64,000 nucleotides of DNA from Shimia ponticola. GTDB taxonomy: Bacteria > Pseudomonadota > Alphaproteobacteria > Rhodobacterales > Rhodobacteraceae. The number at the start of each line of letters is the position of its first letter. The first letter of the stretch is position 1. The stretch spans positions 868,001-932,000 of the forward strand of contig NZ_VCDK01000003.1 in assembly GCF_007995215.1 (NCBI RefSeq). The letters are read 5' to 3'. The notes below the pieces were generated by a model. The model did no database searches, was not told the DNA's origin, and was given only the letters and a program-made list of their open reading frames with translations. Shown here piece after piece: positions 7,891 to 16,565 of this stretch. The translations under genes and the position numbers were made by a program.

Positions 7891-9012
7891 ATGGGGATTT
7901 TCGATTTTCTCTCTGGTCAATTCATCGACGTCATTCACTGGACGGATGACACCCGTGACACGATGGTCTGGCGCTTTGAGCGCGAAGGCCATGAGATCAA
8001 GTATGGTGCCAAGCTGACGGTCCGCGAAGGTCAGGCGGCTGTGTTCGTGCATGAAGGGCAATTGGCGGATGTGTTCACCCCCGGCCTTTACATGCTGGAA
8101 ACGAACAACATGCCGATCATGACCACGCTTCAGCATTGGGATCACGGGTTCAAATCGCCGTTCAAGTCCGAGATCTATTTCGTCAACACGACCCGGTTCA
8201 ACGACCTCAAATGGGGAACCAAGAACCCGATCATGTGCCGGGACCCCGAATTCGGCCCGGTGCGTTTGCGTGCCTTTGGCACTTATAGCGTCCGCGTCAC
8301 GGACCCGGCTCGCTTCATGACCGAGATCGTCGGCACAGACGGCGAATTCACGATGGACGAGATCAGCTTCCAGGTCCGCAACATCATCGTGCAGGAGTTT
8401 TCGCAGGCCATCGCAAAGTCCGGCATCCCGGTGCTGGATATGGCAGCCAACACCGGAGAGGTTGGCAAGCTGATCGCACAGGCGATTGACCCAACGATCA
8501 GCCAATACGGCCTGTCGATCCCAGAACTCTACATCGAAAACATCTCGCTGCCCCCAGCCGTCGAAAAGGCGCTGGATGAGCGCACCTCGCGCGGGATTGC
8601 GGGTAATCTGGACGACCACATGAAATGGAAAGCGGCCGAGGCCATGACCAAGGGCGGCGCCGCAGGCGACGCGATGGGCATGGGTCTGGGTGCGGCCATG
8701 GGCATGCAGATGGGCAACATGATGCAGCCACAGGCACAGCAATCCGGCCCATGGGGCGCAGCACCCGCTGCCGCCGCGCCAATGGCGCCACCGCCTCCTC
8801 CGGTCGAGCATGTCTGGCACATCGCCGAAAACGGCGCGACCAAAGGACCATTCTCAAAGGCGCGGCTGGCAGAGATGGCAGGCAACGGCACGCTGACGCG
8901 CGAAACCTATGTCTGGACCCAAGGTCAGGACGGTTGGAAGAAAGCCGAAGACGTGATGGAGCTCGCCCAACTCTTTACCGTTATGCCTCCGCCCCCCCCC
9001 CCCGGCATCTGA
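7891..9012 (+). CDS. SPFH-domain protein with C-terminal GYF-like domain
   Basis: A 373-residue cytoplasmic or membrane-associated protein. Residues about 30-240 form an SPFH/virion-core-like domain (KLTVREGQAAVFVHEGQ, LRAFGTYSVRVTDPARF, GLSIPELYIENISLPP). A Met/Gly/Pro/Ala-rich linker follows (about 250-305), then a GYF_2-like domain (HVWHIAENGATKGPFS to GWKKAEDV). The C-terminus is polyproline encoded partly by a run of 12 C. SPFH proteins scaffold membrane microdomains and assemble oligomers; GYF domains bind proline-rich partners. AGGGAGG precedes the ATG. The next gene starts 1 base after its stop. Confidence 0.88.
   Translation: MGIFDFLSGQFIDVIHWTDDTRDTMVWRFEREGHEIKYGAKLTVREGQAAVFVHEGQLADVFTPGLYMLETNNMPIMTTLQHWDHGFKSPFKSEIYFVNTTRFNDLKWGTKNPIMCRDPEFGPVRLRAFGTYSVRVTDPARFMTEIVGTDGEFTMDEISFQVRNIIVQEFSQAIAKSGIPVLDMAANTGEVGKLIAQAIDPTISQYGLSIPELYIENISLPPAVEKALDERTSRGIAGNLDDHMKWKAAEAMTKGGAAGDAMGMGLGAAMGMQMGNMMQPQAQQSGPWGAAPAAAAPMAPPPPPVEHVWHIAENGATKGPFSKARLAEMAGNGTLTRETYVWTQGQDGWKKAEDVMELAQLFTVMPPPPPPGI
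8992..9003 (+). repeat. 12-base poly-C tract at the 3' end of the SPFH gene
   Basis: Twelve consecutive C bases encode the proline tail nine bases before the stop codon of the SPFH-GYF gene. Removal of one C joins the reading frame, with no stop, to the downstream phosphatase-like gene; addition of one C gives an alternative short tail ending at 9038. Runs of this length are prone to slippage in replication and also to sequencing error. Confidence 0.9.
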
Positions 9013-9013
9013 C

Positions 9014-9502
9014 GTGGATGCGCCTGAAGACATCCTGAATTGGCGACAGGTTGATGACCGGTTGTCCCTGTCCGGACAACCGACCAAGGCGCAATGCTCT
9101 GGTTTGGCCGCGTCGGGCGTGGCGTTTGTCATCAACCTCGCGCCGCAGGAAAACAAGGGCGCGCTTAAGGATGAAGGGGACGTCTTCGCCGAACTTGGCG
9201 TCGGCTACCGCTACATCCCGGTCGATTTCGAAAACCCGACCGAAGATGACTATGCCGCTTTTTGCGCGGCGATGGACGAAGCGCAGGGGCTTCGGACGCA
9301 CATCCATTGCATCTACAACGCGCGCGTCACGGCCTTCATGTTACGCTACGCACAAGACGGCCTGGGCGGAGATGTGAAGGACGCACTTGGCCGCATGGAT
9401 GGCATCTGGCGACCCGGCGGCGCATGGGCACAGTTCATTGGTGATACCAGCCGGATCGACAAACATAATGAATACGCGGGCTATGAATATGCCGCCTCCT
9501 AG
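9014..9502 (+). CDS. Protein tyrosine phosphatase-like / DUF442-like protein
   Basis: A 162-residue cytoplasmic protein starting at GTG. DDRLSLSGQPTKAQ and VAFVINLAPQENKGAL resemble the N-terminus of DUF442-type tyrosine-phosphatase-fold domains. The active-site loop is HCIYNARVTAF: Cys99 and Arg104 are separated by four residues, as in DUF442/Blh proteins (CX4R), rather than the five of classical phosphatases. Whether it is catalytically active is unknown. It starts 1 base after the SPFH gene stop, so is almost certainly in the same transcript. Confidence 0.7.
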   Translation: MDAPEDILNWRQVDDRLSLSGQPTKAQCSGLAASGVAFVINLAPQENKGALKDEGDVFAELGVGYRYIPVDFENPTEDDYAAFCAAMDEAQGLRTHIHCIYNARVTAFMLRYAQDGLGGDVKDALGRMDGIWRPGGAWAQFIGDTSRIDKHNEYAGYEYAAS

Positions 9503-9640
9503 CGAAGCGCCCGGAACGTGACAGGGCATGCCCTGCAAGTCACCTTCTTTCGCCAATTCTGCCTCTCGTTATCTGACGGTCCAGAATCCCGAGCCACGCA
9601 TGGTGTGAAACTTTTTCACCACTTGGCACGTGACTTCGGC

Positions 9641-10219
9641 ATGAGAACACTTCAAAGCGCCATGCAGTTCACGGCCCTCAAAAGCTTGCTGCCGCAGAAG
9701 CGGACGGTCCTTAAGTGGCTGCACTGGGGGATCATCCCGTTCTTTGTCTGGTTCATTTTCGCTGACCCTGAAGTCATCCGCCGGTGGGGTCCGGGTTGGT
9801 TTCAGTTCCATTCCACGATGGGTCTTGGATTTTCGGTGATCGCGCTGGCTTGGACGGCATTTTCATTGCGCAATGGGCTTCTTAGTCGGCCTGGGCCAAA
9901 GCTGCCAACTTGGGCAAAGCGGGTGCATCGTCTGATGCATCTCGGGCTTGTTGCGAGCCTTTTTCTCGTGGCATTTGGTGGGTTTCTTCTTGGCCTCACC
10001 GCATCTTTTCAGATGAAGGCGGGCGGCGTCCTGCCATTTGCACCACCGCTAGACATGCCGCGGACCCACGATCTTGTTGGCGTGGCCCATGTCTATCAAT
10101 TCTACTCCATGATCGGACTCGTGGCGGTCCATGCGGTCTTCCATATCTGGCGTCACCTGCATCTTAGGGATAATGCTTTACGCATCATGGCCCCTAAACG
10201 CTTGCACAGATTCCTTTGA
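9641..10219 (+). CDS. Cytochrome b561-like membrane protein
   Basis: A membrane protein of about 192 residues with four hydrophobic segments and histidines placed as in bacterial di-haem cytochrome b561 proteins: KWLHWGIIPFF (His28), GWFQFHSTMG, and AVFHIWRHLHL near the end. It may shuttle electrons between quinol and periplasmic acceptors. The start is uncertain: ATG at 9641 or 9662 are reasonable, and the frame is open to 9518. Its TGA overlaps the TTG start of the next gene. Confidence 0.75.
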   Translation: MRTLQSAMQFTALKSLLPQKRTVLKWLHWGIIPFFVWFIFADPEVIRRWGPGWFQFHSTMGLGFSVIALAWTAFSLRNGLLSRPGPKLPTWAKRVHRLMHLGLVASLFLVAFGGFLLGLTASFQMKAGGVLPFAPPLDMPRTHDLVGVAHVYQFYSMIGLVAVHAVFHIWRHLHLRDNALRIMAPKRLHRFL

Positions 10220-11322
10220 CCGACACACAGACACAAACGATCGAAGAACACCGCTTTCCCTGTGATAATTGCGGAGCGGATTTCCGATTTGACCCGGACG
10301 CGAACCAATTGGTGTGTGACCATTGCGGCAACACATCGGGGGTCGAAGATGCAGGGCAAGCGCACGCGATGGTCGAGATCGACTTTCAAACCGCGCTGGC
10401 CAATAAACTGCCAGAAGCCGAGATCGAGGAGACCCGCGTCGTTGGCTGCCCGAATTGCGGGGCGCAGGTCGAATTTGACGCGGCGACCCACGCCGCTGAA
10501 TGCCCGTTCTGCGCAACACCGGTCGTCACCGACACAGGCACCAACCGGCATATTAAACCCAAGGGCCTCTTGCCCTTTGCCTTGGACGAAAACGCCGCAC
10601 GCGACGCACTTGGGGACTGGTTGGGTTCGCTCTGGTTTGCGCCAAATGGGGTCAGTGAATACGCCCGCAAGGGCCGCAAGATGAACGGCATCTACGTCCC
10701 TTACTGGACCTTCGATGCCGACACGAAGTCTGAATATCAGGGCCAGCGCGGCACCGATTACTATGAAACCCGCACCGTAACGCGGGACGGCAAGCGCGAA
10801 CAGGTGCGCGTGCGCAAGACGCGCTGGAGCAGGGTATCTGGCCGCGTGGCGCGCTTCTTTGACGATGTGCTTGTGCTTGCCTCCCGTTCGTTGCCCAAGA
10901 AATACACCGACCGGCTTGAGCCTTGGGACCTTTCAGAACTGCGCCCTTACCTGCCGGAATACCTCGCCGGATTCCGCGCCGAGGCCTATACCGTGCAACT
11001 CGAAGAAGGCTTCGAAGAGGCCAAAATCATCATGAACCGCGTGATCGAACGGGATGTGCGCTTTGATATTGGTGGTGATCGCCAGCGGATTGATGCGTTG
11101 CGCACGCAGGTCAATGATGTGACGTTCAAGCATATCCTGCTGCCAGTCTGGATGGCGGCCTATAAGTATCGCGGCAAGACATACCGTTTTGTCGTCAATG
11201 GCCGGACGGGCCTTGTGCAGGGCGAACGCCCCTACTCTGCCTGGAAAATCGCGATCGCAATCATCATCGCAGCAATTATCGCGGGCGCGATTGGCTTTGC
11301 CTACGCGTCGTCTCAGGCCTAG
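10216..11322 (+). CDS. Double zinc-ribbon protein with C-terminal membrane anchor (PriA-like annotated family)
   Basis: A 368-residue protein that begins at a TTG overlapping the previous stop. Two zinc ribbons are visible: Cys16/Cys19/Cys34/Cys37 (CDNCG, CDHCG) and Cys78/Cys81/Cys96/Cys99 (CPNCG, CPFCA). The middle is beta-rich (YVPYWTFDADTKSEYQGQRG), and a single transmembrane helix lies at about 342-365 with a short tail. Such proteins are often labelled as primosomal N'-related, but no helicase motif is present and that label is misleading. It closes the TerC-TelA-SPFH run and its stop shares CTAG with modC. Confidence 0.75.
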   Translation: MTDTQTQTIEEHRFPCDNCGADFRFDPDANQLVCDHCGNTSGVEDAGQAHAMVEIDFQTALANKLPEAEIEETRVVGCPNCGAQVEFDAATHAAECPFCATPVVTDTGTNRHIKPKGLLPFALDENAARDALGDWLGSLWFAPNGVSEYARKGRKMNGIYVPYWTFDADTKSEYQGQRGTDYYETRTVTRDGKREQVRVRKTRWSRVSGRVARFFDDVLVLASRSLPKKYTDRLEPWDLSELRPYLPEYLAGFRAEAYTVQLEEGFEEAKIIMNRVIERDVRFDIGGDRQRIDALRTQVNDVTFKHILLPVWMAAYKYRGKTYRFVVNGRTGLVQGERPYSAWKIAIAIIIAAIIAGAIGFAYASSQA

Positions 11323-12377
11323 GTCCCGACACCTGCGGGATCAAAGGCCGTGGCCTTGAGGATCGCATAAGCGGTCATACCGGTCTCCAACCCCAACGCC
11401 TGCGCCGAGGATTTGGTGATGCGCGCCAGGATCGGCGTCTCACCAACGCGCAGCCGGACGGCAACGCCCGGGCCTTGCCCGAAATGCAATGCCTCTATCT
11501 GCCCTTTGAGCACATTGAGTGCGCTGATCCCTTTGGGTTCTTCGGTAGCGATGATCACGTCCTGCGCGGCGATCCGCAGTCGGATTGACTCGTTCACAGC
11601 GACCGCGACACGCGGCAACCGCAGCAGCCCGCCCGGAAAGGCCAGTTCGCTCAGGTCGCCTTCATGAGCCGTCACGCGCGCGTTCAAAACCGCACCTGCC
11701 GCCCTGACACCCAGATCGGGCAAGGCCACCGGGTCGCTCAGGACCTCTTCCACAGCGCCCGACTGTACGACGCGCCCGTCCTTGATCACCACAAGTGTGG
11801 TCGCCAGCCGTGCAACCTCGGTCGCGTCATGGCTGACATAAAGGATGGGGATGTCGGTCTCGTCACGCAATCGCTCAAGATAGGGCAGGATCTGAGCGCG
11901 CCGCGGGGCATCGAGGCTTGCAAGCGGCTCATCCATGCACAGCAAATTCGGGTCCGACAAAAGCGCGCGCCCGATTGCGACACGCTGTTTCTCACCGCCA
12001 GACAGATTGCGCGGAGCCCGGCCCAGCAAGGGCCCAATGTTGAGCAAATCAATGATGTGCGTCCGCGTCGCCGCCGCCCCGGCCCGTCCAAAGCGTGCTC
12101 CGTAGTCAAGGTTTTGCGCGACGCTCATATGTGGAAAGAGCCGCGCATCCTGAAAGACATATCCAATCCGCCGTTGCTCTGGTGGCAATCGTGACAGGTC
12201 CTGCCCGCGCACGCGCAACGTCATGTCCGGGCTTGGCAACAGGCCAGAAACCGCGCGCAGGACACTTGTCTTTCCGGCCCCCGACGCACCGAACAAAACC
12301 GTCACCCCGCCTAGTGACTGAAACGAAACGTTCAGGTCCAAACTGCCAAGGTGTTGTGCAACGGACACCTCAAGCAT
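11319..12377 (-). CDS. modC: Molybdate ABC transporter ATP-binding protein
   Basis: ATPase of the molybdate importer, 352 residues. Walker A is GASGAGKTS (30-38), signature LSGGEKQR (125-132), Walker B LLCMDEP (Asp149, Glu150), and a switch histidine is in LYVSHDATE. The C-terminal part from about 230 contains a TOBE/MOP-type domain (ISALNVLKGQIEAL), which binds molybdate or tungstate in ModC. The start overlaps the end of modB by 8 bases. The final stop overlaps that of the convergent zinc-ribbon gene by the four bases CTAG. Confidence 0.95.
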   Translation of the reverse strand: MLEVSVAQHLGSLDLNVSFQSLGGVTVLFGASGAGKTSVLRAVSGLLPSPDMTLRVRGQDLSRLPPEQRRIGYVFQDARLFPHMSVAQNLDYGARFGRAGAAATRTHIIDLLNIGPLLGRAPRNLSGGEKQRVAIGRALLSDPNLLCMDEPLASLDAPRRAQILPYLERLRDETDIPILYVSHDATEVARLATTLVVIKDGRVVQSGAVEEVLSDPVALPDLGVRAAGAVLNARVTAHEGDLSELAFPGGLLRLPRVAVAVNESIRLRIAAQDVIIATEEPKGISALNVLKGQIEALHFGQGPGVAVRLRVGETPILARITKSSAQALGLETGMTAYAILKATAFDPAGVGT

Positions 12378-13062
12378 TGCGGCGTCTCCACCAGCTGGCG
12401 AGCAGTTCGGACGCCGCCAGCGCCCCCACGGATAGAATGATCGAGATCACAACAAGCACGACCACAGCGCCCTCCTGCCCCGGCACTTGCAACAAGGCGT
12501 AGATAGCTGATGGCAGGGTTTGGGTTTCCAGCGGCGTGTTGCCGACAAAGGTGATCGTCGCGCCGAATTCGCCCATTGCCTTGGCAAATCCCAACATCGC
12601 GGCAGCAAGGATGCCGGGAACCATCATCGGCAGAGTGATGGTCCGCCAGATGGCCCAACGCCCGGCACCCAACGTGCGCGCGGCTTCCTCAAGGCCGGTA
12701 TCGACGGCCTCAAGCGCGATGCGCAATGCGCGGACCATGAGAGGGAATGCCATAATGCCCGCAGCCAGCACCGCGCCTGCAGGCCGGAACGCAAGCGTGA
12801 TGTCGAGCCAAGCCAGCATGTCCCCGAACACCCCGCGCCGCCCAAACAGGACCAAAAGAAGGTATCCGGTCACCACAGGCGGCAGGACCAAAGGCACATG
12901 CACGAGGGCATCCAGAATAGGTCGGCCCCAAAACCGCTTGCGCACCAAAAGATGCGCCACGCCTAGCGCCAGCGGCAAACCGATGAGGGTCGACCAGAAT
13001 GCCACCCAAAGAGACAGCCGGATCGCGCCCCAGACTTCTGGCGTCAAAACATCAGCGGTCAT
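12370..13062 (-). CDS. modB: Molybdate ABC transporter permease
   Basis: Membrane subunit of the molybdate importer, 230 residues, with about five to six transmembrane helices. The cytoplasmic coupling motif EEAARTLGAGRWAIWRTITLP is followed by GFAKAMGEFGATITF, both characteristic of ModB. The start overlaps the modA end by 11 bases and its stop overlaps modC by 8 bases, so the three are one translation-coupled operon. Confidence 0.95.
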   Translation of the reverse strand: MTADVLTPEVWGAIRLSLWVAFWSTLIGLPLALGVAHLLVRKRFWGRPILDALVHVPLVLPPVVTGYLLLVLFGRRGVFGDMLAWLDITLAFRPAGAVLAAGIMAFPLMVRALRIALEAVDTGLEEAARTLGAGRWAIWRTITLPMMVPGILAAAMLGFAKAMGEFGATITFVGNTPLETQTLPSAIYALLQVPGQEGAVVVLVVISIILSVGALAASELLASWWRRRNA

Positions 13063-13756
13063 TGGCCTGAAATCCGACAGTCAGGAAGGGGCGCAAACCC
13101 GCATCAGACTGTAGAAACGCTGAAATCTCAGCGCCTGCTGGCGACAGGCTCGCGATCGGATAAAGCACTGGCTCCGGTGGATCCAAAACGGAAACGGTCG
13201 TCAGCCCGTTCTGTGCAATGTCAGAAGAATAGAGAAATCCTGCCGCCACCTCTCCGCGCAAAACGGCGATCAGCGCGGCACGTGCATTATCTGTTTCAAC
13301 AAGGCATCCCGATGGCAACGGCCAATCACCTGAGGCCGACAGCGCAGATTTCACGTATTGCCCCAAAGGTACCGCATCGGTGCGCGCTGTCACGATCCGC
13401 CCGGTTTCGCAAAGCGCGGCTATATCCGACCCAAGGGTTTGGTTGCTCGCCAGCGCGATACCATTTCGAAGCGGTGCCGCCGTTTCGATGATGACGCCCT
13501 GATCTGACAGGTACTCTATCCAGACCTGGTTGGCCGACCAAAACACATCTGCTTGCGCGCCTTGCACGATCTGGCGTGCCAAAAGGGACGAAGCCGCGTA
13601 CGAGACCCGCACAGAATGGCCGGTCTGAGCCTCAAACTCTGTAACTGCCTGATCCAGCGGACCTTTCAAAGACGCAGCCGCAGAGACGCGTAGCACATCC
13701 GCCGCAGACATCTGCGGACAGACCAGACAGATCAAGATGAGGATCAAGGCGCGCAT
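13052..13756 (-). CDS. modA: Molybdate ABC transporter substrate-binding protein
   Basis: Periplasmic molybdate-binding protein, 234 residues with a signal peptide of about 18-19 residues ending near MSAAD. The mature start VLRVSAAASLKGPLDQ holds the conserved AAASL ligand loop, followed by YAASSLLARQI and ADVFWSANQ, all typical of ModA. I saw no clear ModE-type operator or Moco riboswitch in the 39 bases to the deacetylase gene, which is on the same strand, so modABC may be read from an upstream promoter. Confidence 0.93.
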   Translation of the reverse strand: MRALILILICLVCPQMSAADVLRVSAAASLKGPLDQAVTEFEAQTGHSVRVSYAASSLLARQIVQGAQADVFWSANQVWIEYLSDQGVIIETAAPLRNGIALASNQTLGSDIAALCETGRIVTARTDAVPLGQYVKSALSASGDWPLPSGCLVETDNARAALIAVLRGEVAAGFLYSSDIAQNGLTTVSVLDPPEPVLYPIASLSPAGAEISAFLQSDAGLRPFLTVGFQANDR

Positions 13757-13795
13757 GGGAAATGTGTGGCCTCTTAGCCCCGTCCGCGCAAGCGC

Positions 13796-14920
13796 TTACG
13801 TCAGGGCTAGTCGTCGCGCCGCATGATGAGCCATGACGGCGCGCGTGGCATCACGCATCGGCCCCGGTCTGGCGGGATCACGCAGGGTGTTGGTCCAATC
13901 CGGCGGGGGATCAAAGGGCCGCAAGCTGGGTCCACGCTCCCATGTCAGATCACGCAAAACGCATTGACCAGCCTCGGGGAGGGTCTCTGGAATCTCATAT
14001 CCGTTCAGTGTCGCCCAAACCCCGGACCAAAGACGCCCGACGGACCACGGATTGTACCCGCCCCCGCCAAGAACCAGAAGGCGATCCGTCAAAGCCATCA
14101 CGGCGCGCACCATCGACCAATGCGCATTGTTCGACAGCGCAAGCCGCGACTGGGGATCTTCGGTCACGGCATCTGCCCCACATTGCAGAACAATCGCTTC
14201 GGGGCGAAACGCCTGAACCCAGGGCAGGATGACCGCATCCCGCAGCGCCTCGAATTCGGTGTCATTCAATCCGGCAGGGACCGGAAGATTTACCTGCGTC
14301 CCCATCCCGTGATCGGTCAATGCGCCGGTGCGTGGCCACCGCCCGGCTTCGTGGACGGAAATCAGCAAGGTGTCGGGATCATTTCCATAGGCATGGACCA
14401 CGCCATCAGGATGGTGGGCATCAATGTCGATATAGGCGATGCGGGTCAGGCCGGAGCGGCGCAGCGACTGGATCGCCAGAACGCAGTCGTTCAGATAGCA
14501 GAACCCGTTCGCGCGCGCGGGCATCCCGTGGTGGGTGCCGCCGCCCGGATGGTAGATGATGCCCGGATTTCGCAGCAACTCCCCAGCCGCCAGGGATGCG
14601 CCTGCGCCAGTGGCTGGGCGTCGATACACCTCTGGAAAGATAGGGTTAGAAGGCGTGCCGATATGAAACCTTTTGCGCGCGGCTTCGGACAGCGACTGGG
14701 TCTCTTCGGCCTCTACCAAGGCAGACAGGTAATCCGGATCATGCCATGCAGAAAGCGCAGAAGGTTTCGCGCGAGGCGAGGTCTGAAACTGCGACCTGGG
14801 CAACCAGCCCATTGCCCGGCACAGGTCCATGGTCGTAGACACACGCGGCACCCGCAAGGGATGCCAGTGCCCATAGGACGATCCACGATAGATTTCGGAC
14901 CCGAAGAAAAGCGGCGTCAT
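13796..14920 (-). CDS. Histone deacetylase family protein (AcuC/class II-like)
   Basis: A zinc amidohydrolase of the deacetylase superfamily, 374 residues; bacterial members deacetylate acetyl-lysine, acetylpolyamines or similar small molecules. Catalytic elements are intact: GGGTHHGM (His130, His131), DIDAHHPDG with zinc ligands Asp167 and His169, LQCGADAV with Asp250, and LGGGGYN with the transition-state tyrosine. The ATG at 14918-14920 overlaps the stop of the glutathione peroxidase gene (ATGA), which fixes the start against a longer open frame. The substrate is not predictable from sequence alone. Confidence 0.92.
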   Translation of the reverse strand: MTPLFFGSEIYRGSSYGHWHPLRVPRVSTTMDLCRAMGWLPRSQFQTSPRAKPSALSAWHDPDYLSALVEAEETQSLSEAARKRFHIGTPSNPIFPEVYRRPATGAGASLAAGELLRNPGIIYHPGGGTHHGMPARANGFCYLNDCVLAIQSLRRSGLTRIAYIDIDAHHPDGVVHAYGNDPDTLLISVHEAGRWPRTGALTDHGMGTQVNLPVPAGLNDTEFEALRDAVILPWVQAFRPEAIVLQCGADAVTEDPQSRLALSNNAHWSMVRAVMALTDRLLVLGGGGYNPWSVGRLWSGVWATLNGYEIPETLPEAGQCVLRDLTWERGPSLRPFDPPPDWTNTLRDPARPGPMRDATRAVMAHHAARRLALT

Positions 14921-15441
14921 CCGGTGGCTAGAGTGCCCTCGACGGCCCGGACGATGCGGCGCGACGTTGGGCGCACCGGTGCATCCCACGTGCCCACGAC
15001 ATCTCCGTTGGCATCCAGCAAAACCTTGTTGAAGTTCCAACGTGGAACGAACCCTTCGGTCTGTTCCATCCAGCGGTAAAACGGATGCGCGTCTGGGCCA
15101 GTGACCGACGCGATGCTTGTCATTGGAACGTCAAGGTCGAAATTGATCGCACAGAAATCGGCTACCTGATCATCGGTCGCCAATTCCTGACGGAAGGAAT
15201 CCGAGGGAACAGCCACAACTTGAAACCCGCGGTCACGGAACCGGTCATAGAGGACCTGCAATTCGTCGTACTGGCGGGTGAATGCACATTTCGACGCCGT
15301 ATTGACGATCAGTGTTGGCTGCCCTTGGGTGGTTAGCTTTTCGCCCGTCATAAGATCAAAGGTGAATTCCTCGGCCAAAACGGCAGACGCCATCCAGACC
15401 AATAACACCGAAAGCAATTGCACACGAAACAAGCGAAACAC
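14917..15441 (-). CDS. Exported glutathione peroxidase family protein
   Basis: A thiol peroxidase of the glutathione peroxidase family, 174 residues, with an N-terminal signal peptide (about 1-23, ending VLAEE), so it acts in the periplasm. The catalytic position is cysteine, Cys52 in NTASKCAFT; the other family motifs are AINFDLDVPM and RWNFNKVLLD. There is no selenocysteine codon. Translationally coupled to the downstream deacetylase. The bacterial reductant may be thioredoxin-like rather than glutathione. Confidence 0.9.
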   Translation of the reverse strand: MFRLFRVQLLSVLLVWMASAVLAEEFTFDLMTGEKLTTQGQPTLIVNTASKCAFTRQYDELQVLYDRFRDRGFQVVAVPSDSFRQELATDDQVADFCAINFDLDVPMTSIASVTGPDAHPFYRWMEQTEGFVPRWNFNKVLLDANGDVVGTWDAPVRPTSRRIVRAVEGTLATG

Positions 15442-15530
15442 TGTGTTACCCCCTTGGATTACAGCCCAATAAATAGGCTTAGGACATGCTCTCGCCAGCC
15501 TAACCCTTCACATATTGCAGTGTACGCGCT

Positions 15531-16058
15531 ATGTTCTTGAAAAAGACAATGAAAAAAACGCGAGCGCGACCCATGTCAATGTTTCGTCCATCACAGCTGC
15601 CGCTGGCGATGGAGGCTGCCAAGAAAAGACAAGTACGGAGCCAATTTGCTGCGTTACCCTTTCGTATGACGGACGACGGGTTTCAGGTCATGCTTGTCAC
15701 CAGCCGCACGCGAAAGCGTTGGATTTTGCCCAAGGGCTGGCCGGAACCCGGCCTGACACCAGCGCAATGCGCCGAAAAGGAAGCTTTCGAAGAAGGTGGC
15801 GTCAAAGGTAAGGCCTACGACCTGTGCCTTGGTGTCTATTCCTACGCAAAATTGCTTGATGACGGCTTGCTCATCCCCTGTCTTGGGATGGTTTTTCCCA
15901 TCCGGGTCAAAACGGTTCTGACAAAGTATCCTGAGAAAGAAGAACGCAAGCGGAAATGGTTTTCGGCCAAGAAGGCTGCGTCGCTTGTAGATGAGCCGGA
16001 ACTGAAGAAAATCATCAAATCCTTTGACCCCTACTGGGTGGTGCGCCGGAAATCTTGA
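15531..16058 (+). CDS. NUDIX hydrolase
   Basis: A NUDIX-fold hydrolase of up to 175 residues. The Nudix box is in the segment from GWPEPGLTP to KEAFEEGGV: the metal-binding KEAxEExG core is present with Lys for Arg, but the upstream glutamate of the consensus is Leu. Preceding RKRWILPKGWPE matches the diphosphoinositol-polyphosphate/Ap4A-type subgroup. Several in-frame ATGs make the start uncertain (15531, 15549 or 15573). It diverges from the peroxidase gene with 89 bases between. Confidence 0.85.
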   Translation: MFLKKTMKKTRARPMSMFRPSQLPLAMEAAKKRQVRSQFAALPFRMTDDGFQVMLVTSRTRKRWILPKGWPEPGLTPAQCAEKEAFEEGGVKGKAYDLCLGVYSYAKLLDDGLLIPCLGMVFPIRVKTVLTKYPEKEERKRKWFSAKKAASLVDEPELKKIIKSFDPYWVVRRKS

Positions 16059-16106
16059 ACACTTGGTCCCATTGCCAAGCCACCGCCGCGGTAATATTTA
16101 CACTGC

Positions 16107-16538
16107 ATGATCCGCTACGCGCTCAAATGCTCAAACGACCACTCGTTCGAGAGCTGGTTTCAATCCGCTGAAGGGTTCGACACCTTGCAGGCGGCCGGGC
16201 ATGTCGGCTGTCCCACATGCGGGGATACAGACGTGAAAAAGGCGTTGATGGCTCCCAAGGTGACACCCGCCCGAAAGGCGACAAGCCAGCCCGCGCCGAC
16301 GCTCCGCAGCGAGGAGACACCGCAAGAGGCGGCCTTCGCCAAGATGCGCGATCATATCGAAAAGAACTCCGACTACGTGGGTAAGAACTTTGCCCATGAG
16401 GCGCGCGCAATGCACGACGGCGACGTGCCCGACCGGCCCATCCATGGCGAGGCGTCTTTGGCAGATGCCAAATCCCTTGTTGATGATGGCGTTCCGGTGC
16501 TGCCCCTGCCCTTTACGCCCAAGCAGCAACAAAACTGA
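16107..16538 (+). CDS. DUF1178 family protein
   Basis: A 143-residue cytoplasmic protein conserved in alpha- and betaproteobacteria. The N-terminus MIRYALKCSNDHSFESWFQS holds the first cysteine of a probable zinc ribbon, with CPTCGD (residues 36-41) as the second half. The C-terminal block includes NFAHEARAMHDGDVPDRPIH, typical of the family. The function is not known. The downstream 152 bases contain the hairpins described for lysC. Confidence 0.92.
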   Translation: MIRYALKCSNDHSFESWFQSAEGFDTLQAAGHVGCPTCGDTDVKKALMAPKVTPARKATSQPAPTLRSEETPQEAAFAKMRDHIEKNSDYVGKNFAHEARAMHDGDVPDRPIHGEASLADAKSLVDDGVPVLPLPFTPKQQQN

Positions 16539-16565
16539 CACAGTTGCTCGGTCGGAATGCTGATA

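Noticed and set aside
10216-11322. Primosomal protein N' (PriA) helicase
   Set aside because: Zinc ribbons alone are shared; Walker and helicase motifs are missing and the protein ends in a membrane helix.
13823-15079. A 418-codon plus-strand frame across the deacetylase and peroxidase genes
   Set aside because: Arg/Pro/Gly-rich antisense shadow of two clearly conserved genes.
14917-15441. Selenocysteine glutathione peroxidase
   Set aside because: The catalytic codon is a normal cysteine codon, with no in-frame TGA.
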